Shown here: in pieces, positions 42,147 through 50,082 of the stretch
Position numbering within the stretch: the stretch's first letter is position 1
Layout of the letters: each line of letters opens with the position of its first letter
From: Photobacterium gaetbulicola Gung47
Lineage (GTDB): Bacteria > Pseudomonadota > Gammaproteobacteria > Enterobacterales > Vibrionaceae
Assembly (NCBI GenBank): GCA_000940995.1
Contig: CP005973.1
Location: 1,736,001-1,800,000 of the forward strand
Direction of reading: 5' to 3'
DNA: 64,000 nucleotides
Translations under genes and position numbers: made by a program
The notes under the pieces: model-generated
Databases searched by the model: none
Told to the model about the DNA's origin: nothing
Seen by the model: only the letters and a program-made list of their open reading frames with translations

Positions 42147-42716
42147 ATGGTGGGGAAAAGCATCATAGTGATGGGAGTGTCTGCATCAGGGAAAAGTACT
42201 ATCGGCTATGAACTTGCCCAGCGCATTGGGGGTAAGTTTATTGATGGTGATGACCTGCACCCGAAAGCCAACATCCTGAAAATGGCCCAAGGGGAACCAC
42301 TAAACGACCAAGACCGTGAGCCTTGGCTTGAGCGGATCCGCGATGCCGCATTCAGTATTGAAAGCAAGAATGAAACCGGCGTTATTGTCTGTTCGGCACT
42401 GAAAAAATGTTACCGGGAACAAATACGTGAAGGAAATCACAATTTAGCCTTTTTGTATCTGGCTGGGTCTCAAGAAGTGATCAGGGAGCGTATCCGTCTC
42501 CGCCAGGGGCACTTCATGAAAGAAAACATGATCGCCAGCCAGTTTGCCGTGCTTGAAACGCCTGTTGATGAAACAGACGTTATCACCGTGGACATTGACC
42601 AGAGCATTGCAGCCATTTTGGACAGCGCTGTCGCAGCACTGACCGAGCAAGCTGACACAAAACAAGCTAAGACAGAACAATCAATGCCAGCTACCACCCA
42701 GGAGATCATCGCATGA
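42147..42716 (+). CDS. gntK: Gluconokinase
   Basis: The 189-residue kinase has P-loop GVSASGKST and the gluconokinase block FIDGDDLHPKANILKMAQGEPLND. It makes 6-phosphogluconate from gluconate and ATP. A short Gln/Thr-rich tail of about 25 residues is extra relative to E. coli GntK. Its stop overlaps the edd start as ATGA, so the two are translationally coupled. Predicted control is by the paired GntR-type operators 70-100 bp upstream. Confidence 0.94.
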   Translation: MVGKSIIVMGVSASGKSTIGYELAQRIGGKFIDGDDLHPKANILKMAQGEPLNDQDREPWLERIRDAAFSIESKNETGVIVCSALKKCYREQIREGNHNLAFLYLAGSQEVIRERIRLRQGHFMKENMIASQFAVLETPVDETDVITVDIDQSIAAILDSAVAALTEQADTKQAKTEQSMPATTQEIIA

Positions 42717-44509
42717 TCCACCCAACCATTACCCTGATCACCGAACGTATCAAAGCCCGCAGCCAAGCACATCGCTCGAGTTTTGAAGCCAAGATCACAC
42801 AACAGGCAGAGCAAGGAAAGGGGCGTACTAGCCTATCTTGTGGCAACCTTGCCCACGCGGTAGCCGCTTCCTGCCAACAGGACAAGCAGCAGATCCTCGA
42901 TTTCACCCGTGCCAACCTTGCCATTGTCTCGTCATACAATGACATGCTAAGTGCCCACCAGCTTTACAAAAACTACCCGGATCAAATCAAGTCGGCGCTG
43001 CAATCGCTTGGCCATACCGCACAAATCGCCGGCTGTGTACCCGCCATGTGTGACGGGGTAACTCAAGGTCAGCCGGGTATGGATATGTCGCTGTTCTCCC
43101 GTGATTTAATTGCCCAGGCGACGGCCTTCTCGCTGAGCCACAATGTATTCGATGCCACACTGCTACTGGGCATTTGCGATAAAATTGCCCCGGGGCAGTT
43201 GATGGGGGCGCTTAGCTACGCTCACTTGCCAACTGCCTTCATTCCGGCAGGCCCAATGCCAACGGGCATTACCAACGATAAAAAAGTCGCTGTTCGCCAA
43301 CAGTATGTCGCCGGTGAAGTAGGCAAAGACGCCCTGCTAGAGATGGAGTGCCAAGCCTACCATTCCGGTGGCACCTGTACGTTCTACGGCACAGCCAACA
43401 CCAACCAGTTGGTCTTCGAAGCCATGGGCTTGATGCTGCCGGGCTCGGCTTTCGTGGCACCCAACACTGACTTGCGCTCAGCCTTGACCGAGCACGCCAG
43501 CCTAGCACTGGCATCCATGACAGCGGACTCACCTAACTACCGCCCTCTTATTGACGTATTCACTGCCGAGAACTTGGTCAATGGCGTAGTGGCCTTGCTG
43601 GCCTCGGGGGGAAGCACCAACCACACTATCCATATGCTGGCAATCGCCCGCGCTGGCGGACTTGTCCTTACCTGGGATGATATCAGCGAGCTATCTGATA
43701 TCGTGCCGCTATTAGCCAAGATGTACCCGAACGGCCCAGCAGATATCAATGCCTTCGAGCAAGCGGGCGGTGTGCCAGCTCTGATGAAAACCCTGCATGA
43801 GCGTGGCCTACTTAACTCAGACGTGAAAACGGTATTTGGTGAGTTTGCCGACCAGCTTACCCAGCCAGCTATCACTGATAGCAAGCTGGTATGGCAACCT
43901 GTTGGCGAGAGCCGCAACGCAGAAGTGATCGCAGCCAACGGCAAGGCATTCAGCCAAACTGGCGGCACCAAAGTACTCAAAGGCAATCTGGGCCAGGCCG
44001 TTATCAAGGTCTCTGCGGTCAAACAGGAACACCAGTTCATTGAAGCGCCAGCGAAGGTTTTCCACTGCCAGCATGACGTAGAAGCGGCCTACCAGGCCGG
44101 TGAGTTCACCGGAGACTGTGTCATCGTTGTCAGTCACAATGGCCCTGCAGCCAATGGTATGCCGGAACTCCACAAGTTGATGCCAATCCTTGGCAATATC
44201 CAAAAAGCCGGCCACCAGGTCGCTTTGGTGACCGACGGTCGCTTGTCTGGCGCATCAGGCAAGATCCCGGCGGCTATCCATGTGTCACCGGAAGCGCTGC
44301 GCGGCGGTGCCATCGGCATGATCAACGATGGCGATATCGTGAAGCTTGACTGCAGCACCGGGCTATTGGAAGTCGCGGTTGATTTTGACCAACGCCAGCC
44401 GGTTCAACTCGATACCGAAGCCAGCCAAATTACTTGGGGAAGGGATATCTTCAAGGTGATGCGGGAAAATGTCGGCGCTGCCGACGAAGGGGCGAGTTTC
44501 TTGTTCTAA
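42713..44509 (+). CDS. edd: Phosphogluconate dehydratase
   Basis: The 598-residue protein belongs to the IlvD/Edd dehydratase family. Cys residues in AGCVPAMCDGVTQG and YHSGGTCTFYGTAN are the expected iron-sulfur ligands, and VTDGRLSGASGKIPAA is the C-terminal substrate block. It dehydrates 6-phosphogluconate to KDPG, which the aldolase encoded across the regulatory region cleaves. It is full length relative to E. coli Edd. Confidence 0.95.
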   Translation: MIHPTITLITERIKARSQAHRSSFEAKITQQAEQGKGRTSLSCGNLAHAVAASCQQDKQQILDFTRANLAIVSSYNDMLSAHQLYKNYPDQIKSALQSLGHTAQIAGCVPAMCDGVTQGQPGMDMSLFSRDLIAQATAFSLSHNVFDATLLLGICDKIAPGQLMGALSYAHLPTAFIPAGPMPTGITNDKKVAVRQQYVAGEVGKDALLEMECQAYHSGGTCTFYGTANTNQLVFEAMGLMLPGSAFVAPNTDLRSALTEHASLALASMTADSPNYRPLIDVFTAENLVNGVVALLASGGSTNHTIHMLAIARAGGLVLTWDDISELSDIVPLLAKMYPNGPADINAFEQAGGVPALMKTLHERGLLNSDVKTVFGEFADQLTQPAITDSKLVWQPVGESRNAEVIAANGKAFSQTGGTKVLKGNLGQAVIKVSAVKQEHQFIEAPAKVFHCQHDVEAAYQAGEFTGDCVIVVSHNGPAANGMPELHKLMPILGNIQKAGHQVALVTDGRLSGASGKIPAAIHVSPEALRGGAIGMINDGDIVKLDCSTGLLEVAVDFDQRQPVQLDTEASQITWGRDIFKVMRENVGAADEGASFLF

Positions 44510-44532
44510 GGCAACAACATCGCTAGGTAATA

Positions 44533-44556
44533 AGCCACCTACTTCAATAGGTGGCT
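44533..44556 (+). terminator. Hairpin after edd
   Basis: AGCCACCTA-CTTCAA-TAGGTGGCT is a perfect 9-bp stem 23 bp after edd, but the following CTTAGC is not a T-run. Its core (GCCACCT/AGGTGGC) is the same as in the hairpin at 39659. It may be a weak or factor-assisted terminator. Confidence 0.5.
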
Positions 44557-44557
44557 C

Positions 44558-44920
44558 TTAGCTGAAATTATGAATTACATAATTATTAAAACTGTATAAT
44601 GCTGAAACTATAGACATAGAGAAAAGCAGAAGTATTGCTAGAAAAGAAAAATTACTCATTATTTTCAATTTCATTGAAGTCAAAATTTTTTCTTTGCATA
44701 TAGTCAATATAAAGAATATCGCTACTAGAAAAACAGACTCACTTCTAACAAAAATATCGGCAAATAATGACCCCATTAACAAGTTGCTGGTATCAAATGC
44801 ACCTTTATCAATATCCTCAAAATGTTCACGGGACATCATGACAAAAGCCAAACCTCCAAGAACAAAAAACTGACAAAACAAAAGTAAGTTATTTATATAA
44901 TTAGATATTTTTAGATACAT
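44558..44920 (-). CDS. Small membrane protein, unknown, low GC
   Basis: The 120-residue protein has three hydrophobic segments (about residues 10-28, 58-75 and 92-112) and no recognised motif. Base composition is much more AT-rich than the flanking edd and gntR genes, suggesting transfer. It follows the frameshifted gene by 24 bp on the same strand, so the two form a cassette. Confidence 0.6.
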   Translation of the reverse strand: MYLKISNYINNLLLFCQFFVLGGLAFVMMSREHFEDIDKGAFDTSNLLMGSLFADIFVRSESVFLVAIFFILTICKEKILTSMKLKIMSNFSFLAILLLFSMSIVSALYSFNNYVIHNFS

Positions 44921-44944
44921 ATCAACAAACCTTAAAGCCTTTGA

Positions 44945-45401
44945 TTAGTCATGTTTGCTATTAAGTGGTTGGACTCTAACTTTACCTCTTATCTTTGTTG
45001 ACGATAACTGGTAAGCATCCAATTTAATATTGAATTTATCAAATATCGTTTCAGAGTTACCAATATCATTAATTATTTTTAAGCAAACATCACCCTTACT
45101 AGAACCAAAAGATGTCCCTTTTATTTCAACGTCAACCAATTTTCCAATAAAATTTTCATACTTTAACTTATTGAGTGAAGATTCTTTTTTTTACTGTCAT
45201 CCATTCCGTTTGTGCATACCCAAATATCAAAGTACTTGACTCACCTCCAATCGAGAGGCTATCAATAATTCCATATTTTCGGGCTGCTGCACCTCCCTTA
45301 TTTGGTTTTGTCTCAATATAACATCCTGAAATTAAGTTAACACCAACAGGCATTTTAGGTAGCCCTGCACCAATTCCACTAATTGTAATTCTAACTTCCA
45401 T
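44945..45401 (-). pseudogene. Unknown gene split by a frameshift in an A8 tract
   Basis: Two frames on the minus strand, 45401-45168 (MEVRITISGIGAG...) and the one ending at 44945 (...VDVEIKGTSFGSSKGDVCL), join into one open frame of about 150 codons if the A8 run at 45185-45192 had seven A. The joined protein would be soluble and beta-rich with no signal peptide; I do not recognise it. Possible explanations are a true pseudogene, phase variation by slippage, programmed frameshifting or a sequencing error. The AT-rich composition matches the neighbouring membrane protein gene. Confidence 0.55.
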
Positions 45402-45657
45402 AAATGCTTTGCATCCAATACTCAAGTAATAAATTAACCTTACCTATTAATTGAATGTACACAAAATAAAATTATAAACTCATGGAGGTATCGCACATTT
45501 ATAATGAAAGACATGACTAACTCTATAAGTTAGTCCTAAAACTATTAAGATAATAGGTTAAATGTAAATGATAGAATCGTAATTTAAAGGTCAATTAAAC
45601 CTGGAAACATAATATTTCCAGATTTAATTATATGGCTTTTATTGATTACTTAATTCT

Positions 45658-46665
45658 CTACAAGCTTTCTCCGCGGCTGATGGTAAAGCCCATATCAAAG
45701 ATATTCCGCTCGCTGCGCTTGCCATCAAGCGCCTGGAGCAATAGCTCCGCACTCTTCTCGCCAATTTGGTAACGTGGGGTGTAAATACTGGTCAGACGCG
45801 GGGTGATAGCCTGGCCGATATCCAAAGCGTTGTAACCAACGACACTGATCCGCTGGGGTACTTCAATACCTCGCTCATTACAGGCCAGGATAGTACCAAT
45901 GGCGATATCATCATTGGTACAGAACACGCCGTCTAGCTCCGGGCACTCTGCCAAGGCACGGCTTAGCAGCTCTCCACCAAGAGTGAAGCTGGAATGTTCA
46001 TGGGTCAGGATGTGGTATTTCGGCAAACCGGCTTCTTCCATCGCTTTGTCATAGCCTTGCATACGCAGTTTGGTTCGGGTATCCAAGCGGGCACCAAAGT
46101 AGGCTATATGGCGCTTGCCCTTATCAAGCATGGCTTTCACTGCCGTATAGGATGCGTGGATATGATCCAACCCCACCACCATATCGACAGGGTGGCTCGG
46201 TAACTCCATCGCTTCCACCACTGGCACCCCGGCAGTTTTGATCATCTGCAGCGTGCGCTCGGTGTGCGAGGTAGCGGTCAGGATCAGGCCATCGACCTGA
46301 TAAGAAAGCAGGGAGGCAATTTTACGCTCTTCAATTTCTTCATCGTAACTGAAGTGGGCAATCAGGATCTCGTAACCGTTGGCGTTAGTCACCGCTTCAA
46401 TACCCTGTGCGAAGCTGGCAAATACCTGGTTCGACAATGAAGGCAGCAGCACCCCTATCGCCTTGCTGGAAGACTTCGACAGCATGGCTGGCGCGCGGTT
46501 TTGGATATAACCCAGCTCTTCTACCACCTCGGCGATCTTATCCCTTGTCTTGGCCGACACAGATTCAGGATTGCGCATATAGCGACTCACGGTCATTTTG
46601 GTGATGCCGACACGGTCAGCAATATCTTGCAGAGTAGGACGCGCTTTTCGTTGTTCTTGTGTCAT
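45658..46665 (-). CDS. gntR: LacI-family gluconate repressor GntR
   Basis: The 335-residue protein has the LacI helix-turn-helix PTLQDIADRVGITKMTVSRYMRNPE and a periplasmic-binding-like core with AIGVLLPSLSNQVFASFAQGIE and DGVFCTNDDIAIG. It strongly resembles E. coli GntR along its length. It should repress the gluconate/Entner-Doudoroff genes and release them when gluconate binds. ATG at 46665 gives the family's normal N-terminus; the longer frame adds unrelated residues. A perfect GntR-like palindrome 32 bp upstream suggests autoregulation. Confidence 0.9.
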   Translation of the reverse strand: MTQEQRKARPTLQDIADRVGITKMTVSRYMRNPESVSAKTRDKIAEVVEELGYIQNRAPAMLSKSSSKAIGVLLPSLSNQVFASFAQGIEAVTNANGYEILIAHFSYDEEIEERKIASLLSYQVDGLILTATSHTERTLQMIKTAGVPVVEAMELPSHPVDMVVGLDHIHASYTAVKAMLDKGKRHIAYFGARLDTRTKLRMQGYDKAMEEAGLPKYHILTHEHSSFTLGGELLSRALAECPELDGVFCTNDDIAIGTILACNERGIEVPQRISVVGYNALDIGQAITPRLTSIYTPRYQIGEKSAELLLQALDGKRSERNIFDMGFTISRGESL

Positions 46666-46696
46666 AACAATAGGATAAGTTACAGCTAGATTTGAA

Positions 46697-46711
46697 ATGT
46701 TACAGTAACAT
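46697..46711. promoter_or_regulatory. Perfect GntR-type operator upstream of gntR
   Basis: ATGTTAC-A-GTAACAT is a perfect palindrome with the same half-site as the operators at 42.05 kb and lies 32 bp before the gntR start codon. Confidence 0.82.
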
Positions 46712-46848
46712 ATCACTTTGACCTGTACTAAGGCAATGCTCTTGCTTAGTTCAATAAGCAAAGTAACTATGGAGAGAGTAAGTAAGGGCTCATGACTGTC
46801 TCAATAACCATTGAGCTTAAATGGATATTGCTACATATTTATACCCAG

Positions 46849-46870
46849 CATGCATAGCATAAAATGCATG
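46849..46870. promoter_or_regulatory. Palindrome upstream of the alternative oxidase gene
   Basis: CATGCAT and ATGCATG are separated by 8 bp, about 220 bp before the aox start. It recalls NsrR sites, which contain ATGCAT half-sites, but those have a 5-base spacer, so identity is doubtful. The rest of 46712-47088 is AT-rich with no other clear element. Confidence 0.35.
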
Positions 46871-47088
46871 TTACATTTTCAAAAATCACTTTCTCCAGCC
46901 TCTTCATATAGTTATATAAAACTTTAAACCACTAATTTTAAAGGGTTATTTACACCTGACATAATGATTTACTGAGTTCATTGGTATTTGATTGAACGAC
47001 ACAGATGGTTACAGGAATAGTTTATATATTGTGAGAATATTTTAATTGCCAAGCAATAAAATACATCATAATAAATAGGAGATTCACC

Positions 47089-47724
47089 ATGTCAGACTTC
47101 AAGCTTACCCATAAGAGCGCTACCAAAGTCTCTGAGCGTATTGCATTACTCATTACGCAATTTCTAAAGTTCTCCCTTAATCTCTTCTATGGAAAGAAAT
47201 ATGCCAAGCGTGCCGTTATCCTTGAAACCATCGCTGCGGTACCGGGCATGGTCGCCGGTATGTTCAACCACCTGAAATCATTACGCCGGATGCGGGATGA
47301 TGCAGGTTGGATCAAAGAACTGCTTGATGAAGCGCAGAACGAGCGAATGCACCTGATGATCTTCCTTGATATTGCCAAACCAAGCTGGGTAGAGAGACTG
47401 CTGGTATTGCTTGGGCAAGGTGTATTTCTTGTGGTGTACAGCTTTATCTATTTGCTGTCATCACGGATTGCCCATCGCGTGGTCGGCTACTTCGAGGAAG
47501 AAGCCTGTAAAAGCTACACTGAGTACCTCGAAAAAATTGATGCCGGAGAAGTTGAAAACACGCCGGCACCGGACATTGCGATTGAATACTACCAGCTCCC
47601 GGCCAATGCCAAGCTAAGGGATGTCGTCTTGCGTATCCGAGAAGACGAAGCCGGTCACCGAGACAGGAACCACGGCTTTGCCGATGCTTATGAGAGCAAG
47701 TCGCTTCCGGCTCACCAGAACTAA
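47089..47724 (+). CDS. aox: Alternative oxidase (cyanide-insensitive ubiquinol oxidase)
   Basis: The 211-residue protein carries all diiron ligands of AOX: Glu in VILETIAAVPGM, E-x-x-H in EAQNERMH, Glu in YFEEEACKSY and E-x-x-H in REDEAGHRDRNH. One long hydrophobic segment (VLLGQGVFLVVYSFIYLLSS) anchors it to the inner membrane. AOX takes electrons from ubiquinol to oxygen without pumping protons and resists nitric oxide and cyanide; V. fischeri aox is controlled by nitric oxide through NsrR. It is a single-gene unit with a good ribosome-binding site and its own terminator. Confidence 0.94.
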   Translation: MSDFKLTHKSATKVSERIALLITQFLKFSLNLFYGKKYAKRAVILETIAAVPGMVAGMFNHLKSLRRMRDDAGWIKELLDEAQNERMHLMIFLDIAKPSWVERLLVLLGQGVFLVVYSFIYLLSSRIAHRVVGYFEEEACKSYTEYLEKIDAGEVENTPAPDIAIEYYQLPANAKLRDVVLRIREDEAGHRDRNHGFADAYESKSLPAHQN

Positions 47725-47740
47725 TTTCCCGCTCTAAACG

Positions 47741-47774
47741 AAAGGTGGTCAATCGCTCAAATGACCACCTTTTT
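47741..47774 (+). terminator. Rho-independent terminator of aox
   Basis: AAAGGTGGTCA, a 10-base loop, then TGACCACCTTTTT, 17 bp after the stop codon. Confidence 0.9.
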
Positions 47775-47804
47775 CAAATCTACCCGCAACGCTTCAAAGA
47801 TCAG

Positions 47805-47868
47805 AAAAAATAAAAAAACCGCTCAAGCCATTGCTTTCGTTGATAACCAATAGCAGTGGTTGAAGCGG
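47805..47868 (-). terminator. Orphan minus-strand terminator, possible 3' end of a small RNA
   Basis: The minus strand forms a long imperfect stem (CCGCTTCAACCACTGCT with AGCAATGGCTTGAGCGG) followed by TTTTTTTATTTTTT. The upstream tauC gene already has its own terminator at 48003-48030, so this one may end an independent transcript from 47870-48000. The rest of the 480-bp gap between aox and tauC shows no gene. Confidence 0.5.
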
Positions 47869-48002
47869 CGAACAACTGTCTCAATAAAACGCGAAAATAG
47901 TGAAAGTACTCATAGCCACCCATACAGAATGGCCTTAGTGCAAAAAGCGGGAGAAGTATGTGCTTAGAAGATTAAACAATTAAGTCATCGATATTGCATT
48001 TT

Positions 48003-48030
48003 AAAGAAAAGAGGCCACCCAAGGGTGGCC
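48003..48030 (-). terminator. Rho-independent terminator of the tauABC operon
   Basis: GGCCACCC-TT-GGGTGGCC followed on the minus strand by TCTTTTCTTT, 177 bp beyond the tauC stop. Confidence 0.75.
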
Positions 48031-48206
48031 AATAGAAAGGAACCTAACGTTATGAGTCTTCGTTGTGTACCTATAGCCAGGCACTGGTTCTTAGCCTCTT
48101 TATCATCGCAGCATAGAATGACTGTTTCGGGATGCTTTGATGTCGTTTTTACTACCTTAGGAGCACCTACAAGTACAAGGCTGGCGCTCTCAAGTGGGCT
48201 AACAGA

Positions 48207-49202
48207 TTAATACCCCTTCCATGGCACCAGTTTCTTCTCTAACCAGCGCATAAATAGATCAAAAGAGTAAGCTATCAAGCCTATTATGATGATCCCGGCA
48301 ATGACGACATCAGTTACCAGAAATTCCGCCGCATTGAGCACCATATACCCGATCCCCGCTTGAGCCGCGACCATCTCACTCGCTACAAGGGTCGTCCAAC
48401 CGAAACCGATCCCAATCCGTAAGCCGGTCAAAATCTCCGGCATCGCACTCTTTATAATCACATGGTAAAGCACCTGAAATTTGCTGGCCCCCATCGAGTA
48501 TGCCGCTTGAATTTGCTCGCTTTTGGCCGATGACACTCCAGCCCTGGCACTTAGCGCAATCGGCGCAAACATCGCCAGGAAGATAAGGGTAATTTTGCTG
48601 GTTTCATCAATTCCCAACCAGATAATCACCAACGGCAAATAGGCAAGCGGAGGTAACGGGCGATAGAACTCGATTAATGGATCCAGCACTCCTCTCACCC
48701 ACACATTGGTACCAATCAAAATCCCTAATGGGATGGCCGTTATCGCTGCCAAGGCAAACGCGCCAAACACGCGGGTCAAACTAGCGAGCAGGTGCTCGCC
48801 CAGCGACACGCCGGAGAACCCATTTACCACCAGATCACCCAGCCGCTCTACCACCGAGATAGGAGAAGGCAGAAACAACGGTTTAATCCATCCCGCTTCG
48901 GTGACCAATGCCCACAGGCAGATAAAACCAATGACAGAAATCACTGAGACAAGCCTCGCGTCCCCCTGCCCCGGCTCACCATAATAATTCGGTGCCTTCT
49001 CAGTACGTTTCTTTAGCGCGAGAATAAGCCTTGGGGCTAACGGTAGTTCGCCGTCTTGTCCGACGGTATCTCTGTAGTGTGGCTGTGGTGCTGTTTTTTT
49101 GGCAGGCACAACCTCATGCAACATTTCTTGGGCATCACCAGTGACTTTTACTGGGCTCAATACGTTATGGTCAGCATCGATTTGCTCAACGGTATTGTTC
49201 AT
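48207..49202 (-). CDS. tauC: Taurine-type ABC transporter permease
   Basis: The 331-residue protein has six membrane helices from about residue 83 and the permease EAA-type loop YSMGASKFQVLYHVIIKSAMPEILTG, with LPPLAYLPLVIIWLGIDETSK, typical of TauC/SsuC. An unusual N-terminal cytoplasmic extension of about 80 polar residues precedes the first helix. ATG overlaps the ATPase stop as ATGA. With TauA and TauB it imports taurine or a related sulfonate. Confidence 0.9.
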   Translation of the reverse strand: MNNTVEQIDADHNVLSPVKVTGDAQEMLHEVVPAKKTAPQPHYRDTVGQDGELPLAPRLILALKKRTEKAPNYYGEPGQGDARLVSVISVIGFICLWALVTEAGWIKPLFLPSPISVVERLGDLVVNGFSGVSLGEHLLASLTRVFGAFALAAITAIPLGILIGTNVWVRGVLDPLIEFYRPLPPLAYLPLVIIWLGIDETSKITLIFLAMFAPIALSARAGVSSAKSEQIQAAYSMGASKFQVLYHVIIKSAMPEILTGLRIGIGFGWTTLVASEMVAAQAGIGYMVLNAAEFLVTDVVIAGIIIIGLIAYSFDLFMRWLEKKLVPWKGY

Positions 49203-50053
49203 GCTGCAACCTCCGGCTTTTCATCTTGGTGAATGATCGACAGGATTTTTTCCCGCATCTCAATAAAGTCCGGCATCGATTTGACGGCCCGCGCGTCTCG
49301 GCACGCCAAAAAGCGGCGGTTGAAATCCAGCTCAAAGCTATGGGTGATCCTTCCGGGACGGGGGGACATGACGATCAGCCTCGAGGCCATAAACAATGCT
49401 TCCTCCACACTGTGGGTAATGAAGAACATCATTTTGTTGGTCGCCTGCCAGGCATCAAGCAGCAGCTCCTGCAAGGTTTCACGGGTCAAAGCATCCAACG
49501 CCCCCAAAGGCTCATCAAGCAGCAGGATACTGGGATCGTTTGTCAGCGCCCTAGCGATGCCCACCCGCTGCTGCATGCCGCCGGAGAGCTGGTAAACCTT
49601 ATGCTGGTGGAAATCCTCTAAGCCAACCAATTTGAGGTATTTCGCTGCCCGCTCCAGTCGCTCCTGTTCGGGAACCCCTTGCAGTTTCAAACCAAAAGCG
49701 GTGTTTTCAATAACATTTAGCCAGGGGAAAAGCGCATGCTTTTGGAATACCACTCCTCGTTCAGCACCAGGGCCAACAATTTGGTCACCGATATCCCGTC
49801 CCATTGTGACCCGTGGTAACCCCTCGACCTCAGAATTACCCAGTGTGAGGTAGCCTGCTGATGGCTGGATGAAACCGGCCATCAAGTTCAGCAATGTCGT
49901 TTTACCGCAACCTGAGGCTCCCAATGCAACCACCAAGTCACCCTGCTCGATTTTCAAATTCACACCTGATAACGCGGTCACGGGCTCTCCCCCGTTACGA
50001 TCATCGTAAACCACAGACACATCATGAATTTCCAGCACTTTATCCTTGTCCAT
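49199..50053 (-). CDS. tauB: Taurine-type ABC transporter ATPase
   Basis: The 284-residue ATPase has Walker A GASGCGKTT, signature QLSGGMQQRVGIARAL, Walker B ILLLDEPLGALD and the His loop ITHSVEEALFMA. It resembles the nitrate/sulfonate/taurine subfamily. ATG 50053 is chosen because AAGGAGG lies six bases upstream. An insertion of about 20 residues before the Q-loop (GRDIGDQIVGPGAERGVVF) is typical of TauB. Confidence 0.91.
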   Translation of the reverse strand: MDKDKVLEIHDVSVVYDDRNGGEPVTALSGVNLKIEQGDLVVALGASGCGKTTLLNLMAGFIQPSAGYLTLGNSEVEGLPRVTMGRDIGDQIVGPGAERGVVFQKHALFPWLNVIENTAFGLKLQGVPEQERLERAAKYLKLVGLEDFHQHKVYQLSGGMQQRVGIARALTNDPSILLLDEPLGALDALTRETLQELLLDAWQATNKMMFFITHSVEEALFMASRLIVMSPRPGRITHSFELDFNRRFLACRDARAVKSMPDFIEMREKILSIIHQDEKPEVAA

Positions 50054-50082
50054 ACTTTCCCTCCTTGTTGCCAAGTGGCCGG

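Noticed and set aside
46849..46870. NsrR site for aox
   Set aside because: ATGCAT half-sites are present but the spacer is 8 instead of 5 bp, so it is listed only as an unassigned palindrome.
48025..48210. 61-codon plus-strand frame after the tauC terminator
   Set aside because: No ribosome-binding site, opposite to tauC and overlapping its 3' region; no recognisable protein features.
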